Of a DNA stretch of 27,966 bases, positions 10,468-18,148 are shown piece by piece. How positions within the stretch are numbered: position 1 is the stretch's first letter; each line of letters opens with the position of its first letter. This DNA comes from Leptospira adleri (GTDB lineage: Bacteria > Spirochaetota > Leptospiria > Leptospirales > Leptospiraceae), in contig NZ_NPDU01000061.1 of the NCBI RefSeq assembly GCF_002811985.1, forward strand, positions 1-27,966. The letters are read 5' to 3'. Made by a program: the position numbers and the translations under genes. Under the pieces are notes generated by a model. That model searched no databases, was not told where the DNA came from, and saw only the letters and a program-made list of their open reading frames with translations.

Positions 10468-11997
10468 ATGTTTCCAAAAGAGAATCTGATCCGAGTTCGA
10501 GATCTGGGCCAAAAGCCCGTCCGTGAAGAAGCGCCTTACATTCTCTATTGGATGTCGATGGCGAGACGGCTCGCTTGGAATCATTCTTTGGATTACGCGA
10601 TCCATCTCTCCAAAAAATACAAAAAGGAACTTCTGATCTATGAGCCCTTGAAGATGGATTATCCCTGGAGTTCGCCCAGGTTTCATCGATTTATTTTAGA
10701 GGGAATGGCGGATAACGCGAAAGAGGCGAAGAAGTCCGGACTCAAATACAGAGCCTTTGTAGAAACCAGGGAAAATCCAATCTCGGACGTTCTTGGGAAA
10801 TTGAGCGCGAACGCAGCTTTGATCGTGACGGACGATTATCCGGCTTATATTATTCCCGAAATGTTTTCACAAGTCTCTTCTCGGATCGAATGCAAGCTGC
10901 TCGCGGTGGATTCCAATTCCATCATACCGCTTTCTTTATACGGAGAATTCGCTTCGGCGGCGAGAATCCTAAGGCCGCGGGTCCATCGTTTGTTCGGAGA
11001 ATCCTGGAGTCTGCGCTCTTTTCTCAAGCCGGAAAAACCGCATGCAGAAAAGGAAAATTCCTGGTTGGAAAAGAATCCGGATTCTCCCTTAAAGACAGTT
11101 CGCTGGTATGATCCGGAAGAAGATTCTCATTTTAGAATATTCGAAAAAATTGATTTTCTTTGCCCGGACGTCGCGCCAGTCTCCGGAAAGATCGGCGGAA
11201 GGAAACAAGGGCTGAAACTTCTCAGACGGTTTTTAGAGGAGGGTTTGTCCGGATACGCGGAAAAAAGAAGCCAGCCGAAACGGCCGGAGGATTCCCATTC
11301 TTCCCTTCTTTCCCCGTATCTGCACTTCGGTCATATCGCGCAAGAAGAAGTCGTGAGCGCCGTTTTGGATAGGAATCTGGACGAACCTTGGAATCCGGGA
11401 ATCATCGTTCCCGAAAATAAAAACAAAAGAGAAGGATTTTTTCATCCGGACGAAAACGTGAATTCGTTCTTGGACGAACTCATCACTTGGAGGGACGTAG
11501 GCTTTTTGATGTTTTGGAAAAATCCTTCCTTTCGAAAGGACCTTTCCATCCTTCCGGATTGGATCCGGAAGAATCTTGATTTTCATAAAAAGGACAAACG
11601 TCCTTTTTTGTATTCCAAAAAAGAACTGGAGAACGCAAGGACGCATGACGCGGTATGGAACGCGGCGCAAAAGGAACTGGTTCTATCGGGAAGTATGCAC
11701 AATTATCTTCGGATGCTCTGGGGAAAAAAAGTGATCGAATGGACGCCCGACTACGAGACCGCTTTTGAAATTTTGGAAGACTTCAACAACAAATACGCGT
11801 ACGACGGAAGAGATCCGAACTCTTACACCGGAATTCTTTGGTGTTTCGGTTTGTTCGATCGGCCTTGGTTTCCGGAGAGAAACGTTTTCGGTAACATCCG
11901 TTATATGTCATCGGATTCTACGGCAAAAAAATTCAAGTTACAATCCTACTTTGATTATATTCAATCTTTGGAAGGGATCTCGACGGAATTGTTTTGA
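10468..11997 (+). CDS. Class II CPD photolyase (deoxyribodipyrimidine photo-lyase)
   Basis: 509 residues from ATG 10468, which has GGGAGAA 4 nt upstream; the open frame extends further 5' without family similarity. The N-terminal domain begins with an alpha/beta photolyase fold (Y-I-L-Y-W-M-S-M-A-R-R-L-A-W-N-H-S-L, a strongly class II motif). The C-terminal FAD domain carries the class II signature: S-G-S-M-H-N-Y-L-R-M-L-W-G-K-K near 405, Y-A-Y-D-G-R-D-P-N-S-Y-T-G near 443, and V-F-G-N-I-R-Y-M-S near the end. The enzyme uses reduced FAD and light to split cyclobutane pyrimidine dimers. It is divergent from groES, sharing a CIRCE-containing intergenic region. Confidence 0.93.
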   Translation: MFPKENLIRVRDLGQKPVREEAPYILYWMSMARRLAWNHSLDYAIHLSKKYKKELLIYEPLKMDYPWSSPRFHRFILEGMADNAKEAKKSGLKYRAFVETRENPISDVLGKLSANAALIVTDDYPAYIIPEMFSQVSSRIECKLLAVDSNSIIPLSLYGEFASAARILRPRVHRLFGESWSLRSFLKPEKPHAEKENSWLEKNPDSPLKTVRWYDPEEDSHFRIFEKIDFLCPDVAPVSGKIGGRKQGLKLLRRFLEEGLSGYAEKRSQPKRPEDSHSSLLSPYLHFGHIAQEEVVSAVLDRNLDEPWNPGIIVPENKNKREGFFHPDENVNSFLDELITWRDVGFLMFWKNPSFRKDLSILPDWIRKNLDFHKKDKRPFLYSKKELENARTHDAVWNAAQKELVLSGSMHNYLRMLWGKKVIEWTPDYETAFEILEDFNNKYAYDGRDPNSYTGILWCFGLFDRPWFPERNVFGNIRYMSSDSTAKKFKLQSYFDYIQSLEGISTELF

Positions 11998-12060
11998 TCC
12001 AAATGGCTTGCATTTTAGAACCGGAATGGATAGAATCGTAGAAAAAGAGGATGAACTACT

Positions 12061-12405
12061 ATGACTACAGAAGCCGCACCTAAGACGTATGATACGTTTA
12101 AAGAATTTTGGCCCTTTTACTTAGGGGAACATTCGCACCCGCTCAACCGAACTTTTCATTTTATCGGAACTTCGATCGCTCTCGGTTGGATTCTTACCGC
12201 GATCGTCAATCTGAATCCGTATTACATCCTGGCCGCTCTTTTCTCAGGCTACTTCTTTGCTTGGATCGGACATTTTTTTATAGAGAAGAATCGCCCCGCG
12301 ACGTTTACTTATCCTTTCAAATCCTTCATGGGCGATTGGCTTATGTATTTCTACATTCTAACCGGTCAGATCGGAAAAGAATTGGAGAAGATCGGTAAGA
12401 AATAA
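12061..12405 (+). CDS. Mpo1-like / DUF962 small membrane protein
   Basis: 114 residues. The pattern F-W-P-F-Y-L-G-E-H-S-H-P-L-N-R-T-F-H-F-I-G-T is the DUF962/Mpo1 signature, with the conserved histidines H-x-x-P-x-N-R-x-x-H. Two hydrophobic segments follow (about 36-55 and 58-78), then the second conserved region W-I-G-H-F-F-I-E-K-N-R-P-A-T-F. The eukaryotic homologue Mpo1 is a dioxygenase in fatty-acid alpha-oxidation; whether the bacterial protein does the same is unknown. An AGAGGA motif precedes the ATG. It follows the photolyase by 63 bp on the same strand and may be co-transcribed. Confidence 0.85.
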   Translation: MTTEAAPKTYDTFKEFWPFYLGEHSHPLNRTFHFIGTSIALGWILTAIVNLNPYYILAALFSGYFFAWIGHFFIEKNRPATFTYPFKSFMGDWLMYFYILTGQIGKELEKIGKK

Positions 12406-12451
12406 ATTCTTTCTGAATTCGGAGAATTCTTTTTTCCTTTCTCGTTCCGCC

Positions 12452-12490
12452 AAAAAAGGGTCGCCCGATTTGCGACGACCCTTCTCAAAA
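12452..12490 (-). terminator. Rho-independent terminator between convergent genes
   Basis: AAGGGTCG (12456-12463) pairs with CGACCCTT (12476-12483). On the minus strand the stem is followed by a T-run (the AAAAAA at 12452-12457), which fits termination of the lipoprotein gene 12512-13624. On the plus strand the U-run is poor. Confidence 0.75.
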
Positions 12491-12511
12491 ATCTCAAGTA
12501 AAAGTATCTGA

Positions 12512-13624
12512 TTATTTTTTAGACTTATCGATCACTTCCACGGATAAACCCATCGGAACCGAGTTTGCGTCTCTTGCAAACGTAATCTTAGGAATCGAAA
12601 GGTCCGTTTTGGACGGATCAAAGTCCACGACCTTGGTCAGATCGAATTTAATTCGGATCGCAAGATCTTCGGGACTGATTCCGGATCCGTCTCTCGAAAC
12701 GACGGGAAGATCCGCGGGAATGACGATCAATCTTAAAAAACCTCTTCCGTAGTGAACGATTCGTTGGTGTTTGACGAGACTCTCTAGGATGTTCCTTTCC
12801 TTATCGGAAACGGTGCGGGAATATTCCAAATCATAATCCCAAGTAACGTAGTCTCTGAAATTCATTTTAACGAAGAGTGTGGAGTCGATATGTTCTCTTC
12901 TTGCGAGTAGGATAACGCTCGCGCTGGCTAAGTCGGTATCGCACGCGTCGCAGAATAACAAACCTCCCGCGGCCGAACTCTGAAACGCGGTCATTGGCAA
13001 AGAGGAATATTCCGGATACTTGTAGAGATAATTTTTGGTTTCGTTTTGTGTTCCGGTTACGTAGTTGAAAAAGACGTTGTCTAAGATCAAACCCGCTCTA
13101 TAGATGTTCAGTTCTAAAAAATCGATTTTATAGTTTGTGACTTCGTTCAGATAGGTTTGAAATCTTGAGTTGACGTATTTTAGAATGCTCGGGTCCATCC
13201 AGGATTCGATATTCACCACTTCGCTGTTTTGAATGAGATTGTCTTTTACGCTATTTCCGGCGCTATTAAAAACTTCATCCAGAATCACCGCGGTCGTCCA
13301 ATTCAAAACCGGTTTCGCTTCTCCGGGTTTGTTTATGCTAACCGAATAGAGTTCTTTTCCTTTCTCCGGTTGATAACTGTGCGCATAGATCCTGAGTTGT
13401 CCGAAATACATCGCCTGAACTCGATTCGATTCGTTGCTTTCGTTGGATCTTTGATTTTGAGAAGCGGAACTTCCTCCGGAGAATTCGACCGAAATTCCTT
13501 TCGGAATTTGGAGCAAGGAAAGGAGCGTCAATAGTTCTCCGTCTTGATTCTTTTTTCCTTTGGCGCAGGAGGAAAGAAAAAGAAGAATCAGAAAATACGT
13601 TCCTAATTTTGCAAATTGTTTCAT
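12512..13624 (-). CDS. Putative lipoprotein, function unknown
   Basis: 370 residues from ATG 13624, which has AAGGA about 5 nt upstream. The longer frame adds 20 charged residues that would spoil the signal peptide. Residues 1-20 are a lipoprotein signal (M-K-Q-F-A-K, hydrophobic L-I-L-L-F-L, then S-S-C20). A short low-complexity stretch rich in S, N and E (about 50-68) follows, then a large mostly beta-rich domain that I do not recognise. A C-C pair occurs in L-L-F-C-D-A-C-D-T-D, a possible disulfide or metal site. The domain ends D-P-S-K-T-D-L-S-I-P-K-I-T. Probably surface or periplasmic. Divergent from the lipoprotein gene at 13945, with its own terminator downstream. Confidence 0.75.
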   Translation of the reverse strand: MKQFAKLGTYFLILLFLSSCAKGKKNQDGELLTLLSLLQIPKGISVEFSGGSSASQNQRSNESNESNRVQAMYFGQLRIYAHSYQPEKGKELYSVSINKPGEAKPVLNWTTAVILDEVFNSAGNSVKDNLIQNSEVVNIESWMDPSILKYVNSRFQTYLNEVTNYKIDFLELNIYRAGLILDNVFFNYVTGTQNETKNYLYKYPEYSSLPMTAFQSSAAGGLLFCDACDTDLASASVILLARREHIDSTLFVKMNFRDYVTWDYDLEYSRTVSDKERNILESLVKHQRIVHYGRGFLRLIVIPADLPVVSRDGSGISPEDLAIRIKFDLTKVVDFDPSKTDLSIPKITFARDANSVPMGLSVEVIDKSKK

Positions 13625-13944
13625 AGGGTTCCTTCTTTGTGAAATTCTTCCCTTCTTACGTAGCATGAGATCGGAATCGGCCAATAAAATGAAGTGAATT
13701 CGTGAAGAATTGAAAGATCAAAACTCTTTCTTATAATTTGTGTCGAATTTGATTGTATTGTTATAGAAGATGAATGCGTTCGTTTGAGGTCTGAAGAAGA
13801 GGTGAGACCGAAGAAATCGCGGAACTTTGAGTTCGATGTTACGTCTTGAGTCGCGCGTCGAAATTCTCGAGAGGCGCGTGTTATGTAGCGTTCGGATTCT
13901 TCTTTTCCATTGACAGAACCTCAATCCTATGAAGATTCTCCCGA
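13625..13944. other. 320-bp divergent intergenic region
   Basis: Separates two divergently transcribed lipoprotein genes. It contains the good plus-strand promoter match at 13710-13737, which would leave a leader of about 200 nt before 13945. A GC-rich block near 13850-13885 has CGCGC and GCGCG arms that could pair. A 107-codon minus-strand open frame crosses this region into the next gene but is arginine-rich and without family character, so I do not call it. Confidence 0.5.
13710..13737 (+). promoter_or_regulatory. Sigma70-like promoter upstream of lipoprotein gene 13945
   Basis: TTGAAA (13710-13715), 16-bp spacer, TATAAT (13732-13737): a perfect -10 and a 4/6 -35. The expected transcription start is near 13744, giving an unusually long leader of about 200 nt. 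Confidence 0.4.
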
Positions 13945-14838
13945 ATGCAAATTCGAAGAACTTTTCTCGTTTTCTTTGCGATTCTCGTTTCTTTCGTTTT
14001 CTTAAATTGTTTCCTCTATAAAAAAGATTGCCGCAAAACAAATTCTTGTCCGGTTACGTTTATGATCGGCTTCGGTTTCGGAACGGATTTGAACGGAGAT
14101 CACCTCGCGGAGCGCGTTCCGAAAGGGGCTCGCCTTTTGGTGTTAGTCGATTCAGACGGCGAAGTGCAGAATGCAAAGGGAGCGTACGGTTCACTCTATA
14201 CAAAATGTCTCTGGAATGAGAAGGAGGTTTTTCTTTCTTCCAACGATTTATCCTATAACAAAAAGATTCGTGTGTTTTCGAAGTCCGGAATTCTTCTCCA
14301 AGAAAAACCGGATCCGGATTCTAAAAAGATCGGGGAGTTGTCATACAATACGAGCGTAAGATTGATCGACGAAAAAGAACCGGGTCACGATCTCCGCGCC
14401 TTTGTCAAGGTTACGAACGGAATCGTATCGGGATGGGCGAGGCGAGATCATTTTACGGACGGAGACTATGACGCCTTTTTTTATCGAAAGCCTTTGAAGA
14501 GCGTTTTGGAAAATCATCCGATCCTCGTCAAGGACGAGGAGAATCGGCTTGAAGTGACTTGGTCAGGGACCGATTTTAAAACCGTAGAATGCAAACTCAG
14601 GGAAACGATTTGTTCGGTTGAGATGAAATTCGGGAAGGCCACTTACGGAGAAACTCAAGAAGCGATTTTTTTCGAAATCAAACCGGATCAAAAGACGAGC
14701 CCCGAATTTCTCTGCGAGATTCGCAAGATCGACTTCATCGATTCTTTTCAGTTCGTCGAAGAGAATCGACTTTCTCCTTTTGCTTACTGCGAACGGACGA
14801 TGAGTTCCGATACGGAAGAAGACGATTCGTTTGAATGA
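13945..14838 (+). CDS. Putative lipoprotein with bacterial SH3-like domain
   Basis: 297 residues. The first 22 form a lipoprotein-type signal: two arginines, a long hydrophobic stretch, then F-L-N-C22, a permissive lipobox of the kind seen in spirochaetes. About residues 108-170 look like a bacterial SH3 domain: I-R-V-F-S-K-S-G-I-L-L-Q-E-K-P-D-P-D-S-K-K-I-G, then V-R-L-I-D, F-V-K-V-T-N-G and S-G-W-A-R-R. Such domains often bind cell wall or protein ligands. The C-terminal 120 residues hold several cysteines (C-K-L-R-E-T-I-C, F-L-C-E-I, Y-C-E-R) and an acidic tail; unrecognised. A start at ATG 13929 would be out of frame. Confidence 0.75.
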   Translation: MQIRRTFLVFFAILVSFVFLNCFLYKKDCRKTNSCPVTFMIGFGFGTDLNGDHLAERVPKGARLLVLVDSDGEVQNAKGAYGSLYTKCLWNEKEVFLSSNDLSYNKKIRVFSKSGILLQEKPDPDSKKIGELSYNTSVRLIDEKEPGHDLRAFVKVTNGIVSGWARRDHFTDGDYDAFFYRKPLKSVLENHPILVKDEENRLEVTWSGTDFKTVECKLRETICSVEMKFGKATYGETQEAIFFEIKPDQKTSPEFLCEIRKIDFIDSFQFVEENRLSPFAYCERTMSSDTEEDDSFE

Positions 14839-14860
14839 AGAAGTCGTTTGAAAAACATAA

Positions 14861-14916
14861 GAGTTCCCACGTTTCGTGGATTCTTTCTGTCACTGGATTT
14901 GCATAGGAGTTCCCAC
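14861..14916 (+). repeat. Pair of GAGTTCCCAC intergenic motifs
   Basis: GAGTTCCCAC at 14861-14870 and 14907-14916, direct orientation, starts 46 bp apart, between the SH3 lipoprotein and the next gene. The spacing is close to that of the pair at 7431/7480. Confidence 0.6.
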
Positions 14917-15006
14917 AAAAATATAGCTAATTCGAACGAGAGAAAAGTCGGTGTAAAAATAAAATTTCACCGGTTATCAGTTCGGAGGACTTCGACTTCC
15001 TAAAAC

Positions 15007-15489
15007 ATGAGCGTTGTCATTTACTTATTTTGCAAAAAAAATCTTCAGATCGAACCTAAACATGTTCAAGAATTTTTTGAAGACGGAGTTTATTGGGATC
15101 CGGAGCCGAAATTCGTCTCGAAGGTTTTCGCAGGTGGTTTCGAATTGCAAATTCGATACGATCGGAAAAAGAAGCCCTTCCATGTTTCTTTTTTTTCAAA
15201 CAAGCACGAGACTTTTCTTGAAACCAAACAAGAAATTTTGGAAATTCTCGAGGAGGAACCGAAGGGAAGTGCGGTTAAAAAAATTACGGAGTGGATTGAA
15301 AAGTCCGTTCAGATGCTTTCGATCGATGTGGATCCTGTGAGCATTGAAGAAGAGGATTGGTGCGCGGTGGATTCTTTCGAAGCGTTTTTCGCGAAAGAAT
15401 CGGCTGCCTTGATTTATTCTTCTGGAGAATTTTTTGAAGTGAAAGATCTGATCCGAAAGATTTATTCCTTTCGAAACGGTTCCTATTGA
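15007..15489 (+). CDS. Hypothetical protein
   Basis: 160 residues starting MSVVIYLFCKKN, mixed alpha/beta and acidic. Recognisable only as a plausible soluble protein: strands near I-Y-L-F-C and F-E-L-Q-I-R-Y-D, a helix around T-K-Q-E-I-L-E-I-L-E-E-E, and D-W-C-A-V-D-S-F-E-A-F-F late. No signal peptide and no family match I can name. Codon use resembles its neighbours, supporting a real gene. The ribosome-binding site is weak. Its stop is 16 bp before the 75-bp tandem repeat array. Confidence 0.6.
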   Translation: MSVVIYLFCKKNLQIEPKHVQEFFEDGVYWDPEPKFVSKVFAGGFELQIRYDRKKKPFHVSFFSNKHETFLETKQEILEILEEEPKGSAVKKITEWIEKSVQMLSIDVDPVSIEEEDWCAVDSFEAFFAKESAALIYSSGEFFEVKDLIRKIYSFRNGSY

Positions 15490-15505
15490 GTAGCGCTTTC
15501 CGTTA

Positions 15506-15748
15506 TCGCTCCCTATGGGTCGCGTTTCTCAAGCTTTCGCTTGAAAGCCAACGGCTACGCTTCGCGGCCTTTTGGCGGCTTCGCTCCCTATGGGTCGCGT
15601 TTCTCAAGCTTTCGCTTGAAAGCCAACGGCTACGCTTCGCGGCCTTTTGGCGGCTTCGCTCCCTATGGGTCGCGTTTCTCAAGCTTTCGCTTGAAAGCCA
15701 ACGGCTACGCTTCGCGGCCTTTTGGCGGCTTCGCTCCCTATGGGTCGC
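15506..15748. repeat. 75-bp tandem repeat array, 3.24 identical copies
   Basis: CCCTATGGGT recurs at 15511, 15586, 15661 and 15736, exactly 75 bp apart, and the three full copies are identical base for base. Each unit contains self-complementary parts (TCAAGC-TTTC-GCTTGA, and GC-rich arms around CGCGGCC and GGCGGC). The unit is more GC-rich than its surroundings. Because 75 is divisible by three, two plus-strand frames stay open through it (for instance a 25-residue unit containing SRFSSFRLKANGYASRPFGG), but there is no sign that they are translated. The array fills the space between two convergent genes and stops exactly at the cyclase stop codon. Copy number may be variable (VNTR). Confidence 0.95.
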
Positions 15749-17095
15749 TCAACCCCACATAACTTCATAAACCTGGATCGGTTCTTCTTTGCCTTTTACC
15801 TTGACACGAGGCATTCGATTGAGGGTATATTTTCCGCCTAACAGCTCCATGGTTTCCTTAGAGATCAAAAACGACTTCTTTAAAAGTTTACAGAGGGATT
15901 CTATGCGGGACGCGGTATTGACGGCGTCTCCGATAACGGTGTATTCTCTGTGAAGGTCGTTTCCTATGTTGCCCGCGAAAACTTCTCCGGTATGAATTCC
16001 GATTCCGATCGTGATCGGAGTTTTTCCCTCGGACTTGCGTAGAAAGTTCCATTCGGAAAGACGTTTCTGCATGATCACTCCGCAGCCGACCGCGTTTCTT
16101 GCGTCCACTTCCGCGGAAGGAGAAGGGTGAGGGGTTCCGAAAGTTGCCATCACAGCGTCTCCGATATATTTGTCCAAGGTCCCGTTGTTTTCAAAAACGC
16201 ATTCCATCATAATATTACGAAATTCTGATAGAAGCTCGCTGAGATCTTTCGGGTCCATGTTTTCGGACATAGAAGTAAAGTTTCGAATGTCCAAAAAAAG
16301 AATACTTACTGTTTGGCGGTTCCCGCTCTGAAGAGTTTTAGGATTCTCCATCATCTCATGTACGATTTTCGGAGAGAAGTATCTGGAGAGCTCGGACTTT
16401 TGACCTTCCGCGATTCCGATTCTTCTTACCATCGAAACCGTACGAAAAATACCGATCGCGATCACGACTGAAAAACAAAAATACAAGGTCGGTTTCCCGG
16501 TGATGATATCCTCGAGCAAAACCGCGGGGCCGCTTACGTATTCTCCCCAGTGTTTTGCGTAGATAAGTTTTCCGGAAGAAACCGCCAGCCAAAGAATCGT
16601 GAAGTAAAATATATAAAAAAGAAAAAGTCCGATAAAGACAAAACGAATCCGAAACTGTAAGAGAGAATAGATGATCGGAAACAGATAAAACAGATTGATC
16701 GGATTTTTTAAAGTAAAACCTAAATCCACATCCGGCACCGTAAACGTATAGAATAGCAGGATGAGAAGAATGAGAATGTATTCGGCGATCAAGGTGATAT
16801 AATTGAAAATGGAAATGATCGAATCTGGAAAGGCCCGGATCACGATTGTGTGAGTTACGGTCAAAAGCAGATAAACGGAGAATGCGATTAAATTCGTGGT
16901 TTTACTTCCGGCGTCCAAGTTGGCGATCACCTGGATCGCAAAAAAGAACGCGATTAGATAACGGAAATAATTGGTTATGATGATACCGTTCAATTCCTCT
17001 TTTTTTAAGACTTCCAATACCGATTCCGGCATGGACTTTCGGTCCAAAATGTGCAGGGCGTTTTTAAATGAACGAAATGGATTCACAAAGTTCAA
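15749..17095 (-). CDS. Membrane-bound class III adenylate/guanylate cyclase
   Basis: 448 residues. About six hydrophobic helices occupy residues 40-225, then a short linker (R-Y-F-S-P-K-I-V-H-E-M-M) leads into the class III catalytic domain (about 260-448). Metal-binding aspartates are D269 in F-L-D-I-R-N-F-T and D313 in Y-I-G-D-A-V-M. Substrate residues are K309 (L-D-K-Y) and D390 (I-G-D-A-V-N), and transition-state residues N393 and R397 (V-N-T-A-S-R). A Lys/Asp pair fits ATP specificity, so adenylate cyclase is likelier than guanylate. The membrane part is not a recognised sensor domain. It ends flush against the tandem repeat array and is divergent from the SDR gene. Confidence 0.9.
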   Translation of the reverse strand: MNFVNPFRSFKNALHILDRKSMPESVLEVLKKEELNGIIITNYFRYLIAFFFAIQVIANLDAGSKTTNLIAFSVYLLLTVTHTIVIRAFPDSIISIFNYITLIAEYILILLILLFYTFTVPDVDLGFTLKNPINLFYLFPIIYSLLQFRIRFVFIGLFLFYIFYFTILWLAVSSGKLIYAKHWGEYVSGPAVLLEDIITGKPTLYFCFSVVIAIGIFRTVSMVRRIGIAEGQKSELSRYFSPKIVHEMMENPKTLQSGNRQTVSILFLDIRNFTSMSENMDPKDLSELLSEFRNIMMECVFENNGTLDKYIGDAVMATFGTPHPSPSAEVDARNAVGCGVIMQKRLSEWNFLRKSEGKTPITIGIGIHTGEVFAGNIGNDLHREYTVIGDAVNTASRIESLCKLLKKSFLISKETMELLGGKYTLNRMPRVKVKGKEEPIQVYEVMWG

Positions 17096-17219
17096 GATAG
17101 AAAGTTAAGGGTTCGAAATCAATTCTTTCCGCGGAGATAAACTTCTTTTGAAAAAAATTCTTTCATAAAAAAGGGACAAAGACAAAGTTTCCGGATATAT
17201 CGCTGGGAAAAGGTAAAGA

Positions 17220-17879
17220 ATGAGTAAAAAAATCGCGTTGGTTGCAGGCGCTTCCGGGTTGATCGGTAAATATCTTTTGGAAGAAATGTCCCGTTCCGGC
17301 GAATATTCCAAGGTCTACGCTCTCGTAAGAAAATCAGGATCCGTCGTCGGGGCTGAGGAAATCGTCGCGGATTTCGACACGTTATCCGCAACATCGATTC
17401 CCAAAGGTGTTTCCGACGTGTTTTGCAGTTTGGGGACTACGATTTCAAAGGCCGGAAGTCAGGAGAATTTTAGAAAAGTCGATTACGAATACGTTATAAA
17501 GCTTGCCGAACTCGCGAAGTCGGCGGGGGTCAAATCGTTCCTGGTCGTGAGCGCGCTCGGCGCCGATTTCAAATCGATGATCTTTTACAATCGGGTCAAG
17601 GGCGAGATGGAAAGAGATCTGGAAAAAATCGGATTCACTTTTACCGGAATCTTCCGTCCTTCCTTGTTGGAGGGAGAAAGAGAAGAGGTTCGTTTCGGAG
17701 AAACCGTAGGACATTATTTATCTAAGGTCGTAAATCCGTTTCTTTTGGGAGGAATTCGAAAATACAGATCGATTCACGGAAGGACCGTCGCCAAGGCGAT
17801 GATTACGATCGCTCAAAAAGAACCGAGCGGAGTTCGAATTTTAGAATCGGATAGAATCGAGTCCATCGGAAATCCCTGA
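17220..17879 (+). CDS. NAD(P)-binding atypical SDR (TIP30/HTATIP2-like)
   Basis: 219 residues. A Rossmann glycine motif at the N-terminus (A-L-V-A-G-A-S-G-L-I-G-K-Y-L-L) is followed by V-Y-A-L-V-R-K, D-V-F-C-S-L-G-T-T, K-V-D-Y-E-Y, then F-L-V-V-S-A-L-G-A-D and the Y-N-R-V-K-G-E-M-E catalytic Tyr-x-x-x-Lys-like motif, and F-R-P-S-L-L-E-G-E-R. This is the pattern of atypical SDRs related to HTATIP2/YwnB. Substrate unknown. ATG at 17220 follows a purine-rich GGGAAAAGGTAAAG stretch. It is divergent from the cyclase gene, with 124 bp between. Confidence 0.85.
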   Translation: MSKKIALVAGASGLIGKYLLEEMSRSGEYSKVYALVRKSGSVVGAEEIVADFDTLSATSIPKGVSDVFCSLGTTISKAGSQENFRKVDYEYVIKLAELAKSAGVKSFLVVSALGADFKSMIFYNRVKGEMERDLEKIGFTFTGIFRPSLLEGEREEVRFGETVGHYLSKVVNPFLLGGIRKYRSIHGRTVAKAMITIAQKEPSGVRILESDRIESIGNP

Positions 17880-18148
17880 TTCTTCTTTGATTCCAATTTT
17901 GGAAAGAATCGCAAGTCCATTCGAATTTGAATGGAAGATCCGCGCGGATCAATATCGATCTTCAAAACTTTTTTCCGATTTTCAAAGTAAGAAAATCTAT
18001 CGGAAGCGGCTCCGTTTTTCGAAACGTTCAAAGAAAATTCGAGCACGATCGACCCTTTGGAATTGGATCGGAAGGAATGATAAAACGAAAGACGCTTCGA
18101 CTCGGAAAGGAAACGAATTCCGATCCGAGACGAAGCCTAAAGATTTTT

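Noticed and set aside
13718..14041. 107-codon minus-strand open frame between the lipoprotein genes
   Set aside because: Arg/Lys/Phe-rich, overlaps the start of a better-supported gene, no ribosome-binding site or family character.
15486..15770. 94-codon open frame through the 75-bp repeats
   Set aside because: Explained by a repeat length divisible by three without stops; TTG start overlaps the previous stop and the composition is repeat-driven.
17880..18148. Possible small genes in the gap between the SDR and acyl-CoA dehydrogenase genes
   Set aside because: Two overlapping plus-strand frames with Arg/Lys-rich, non-protein-like composition; no start signals.
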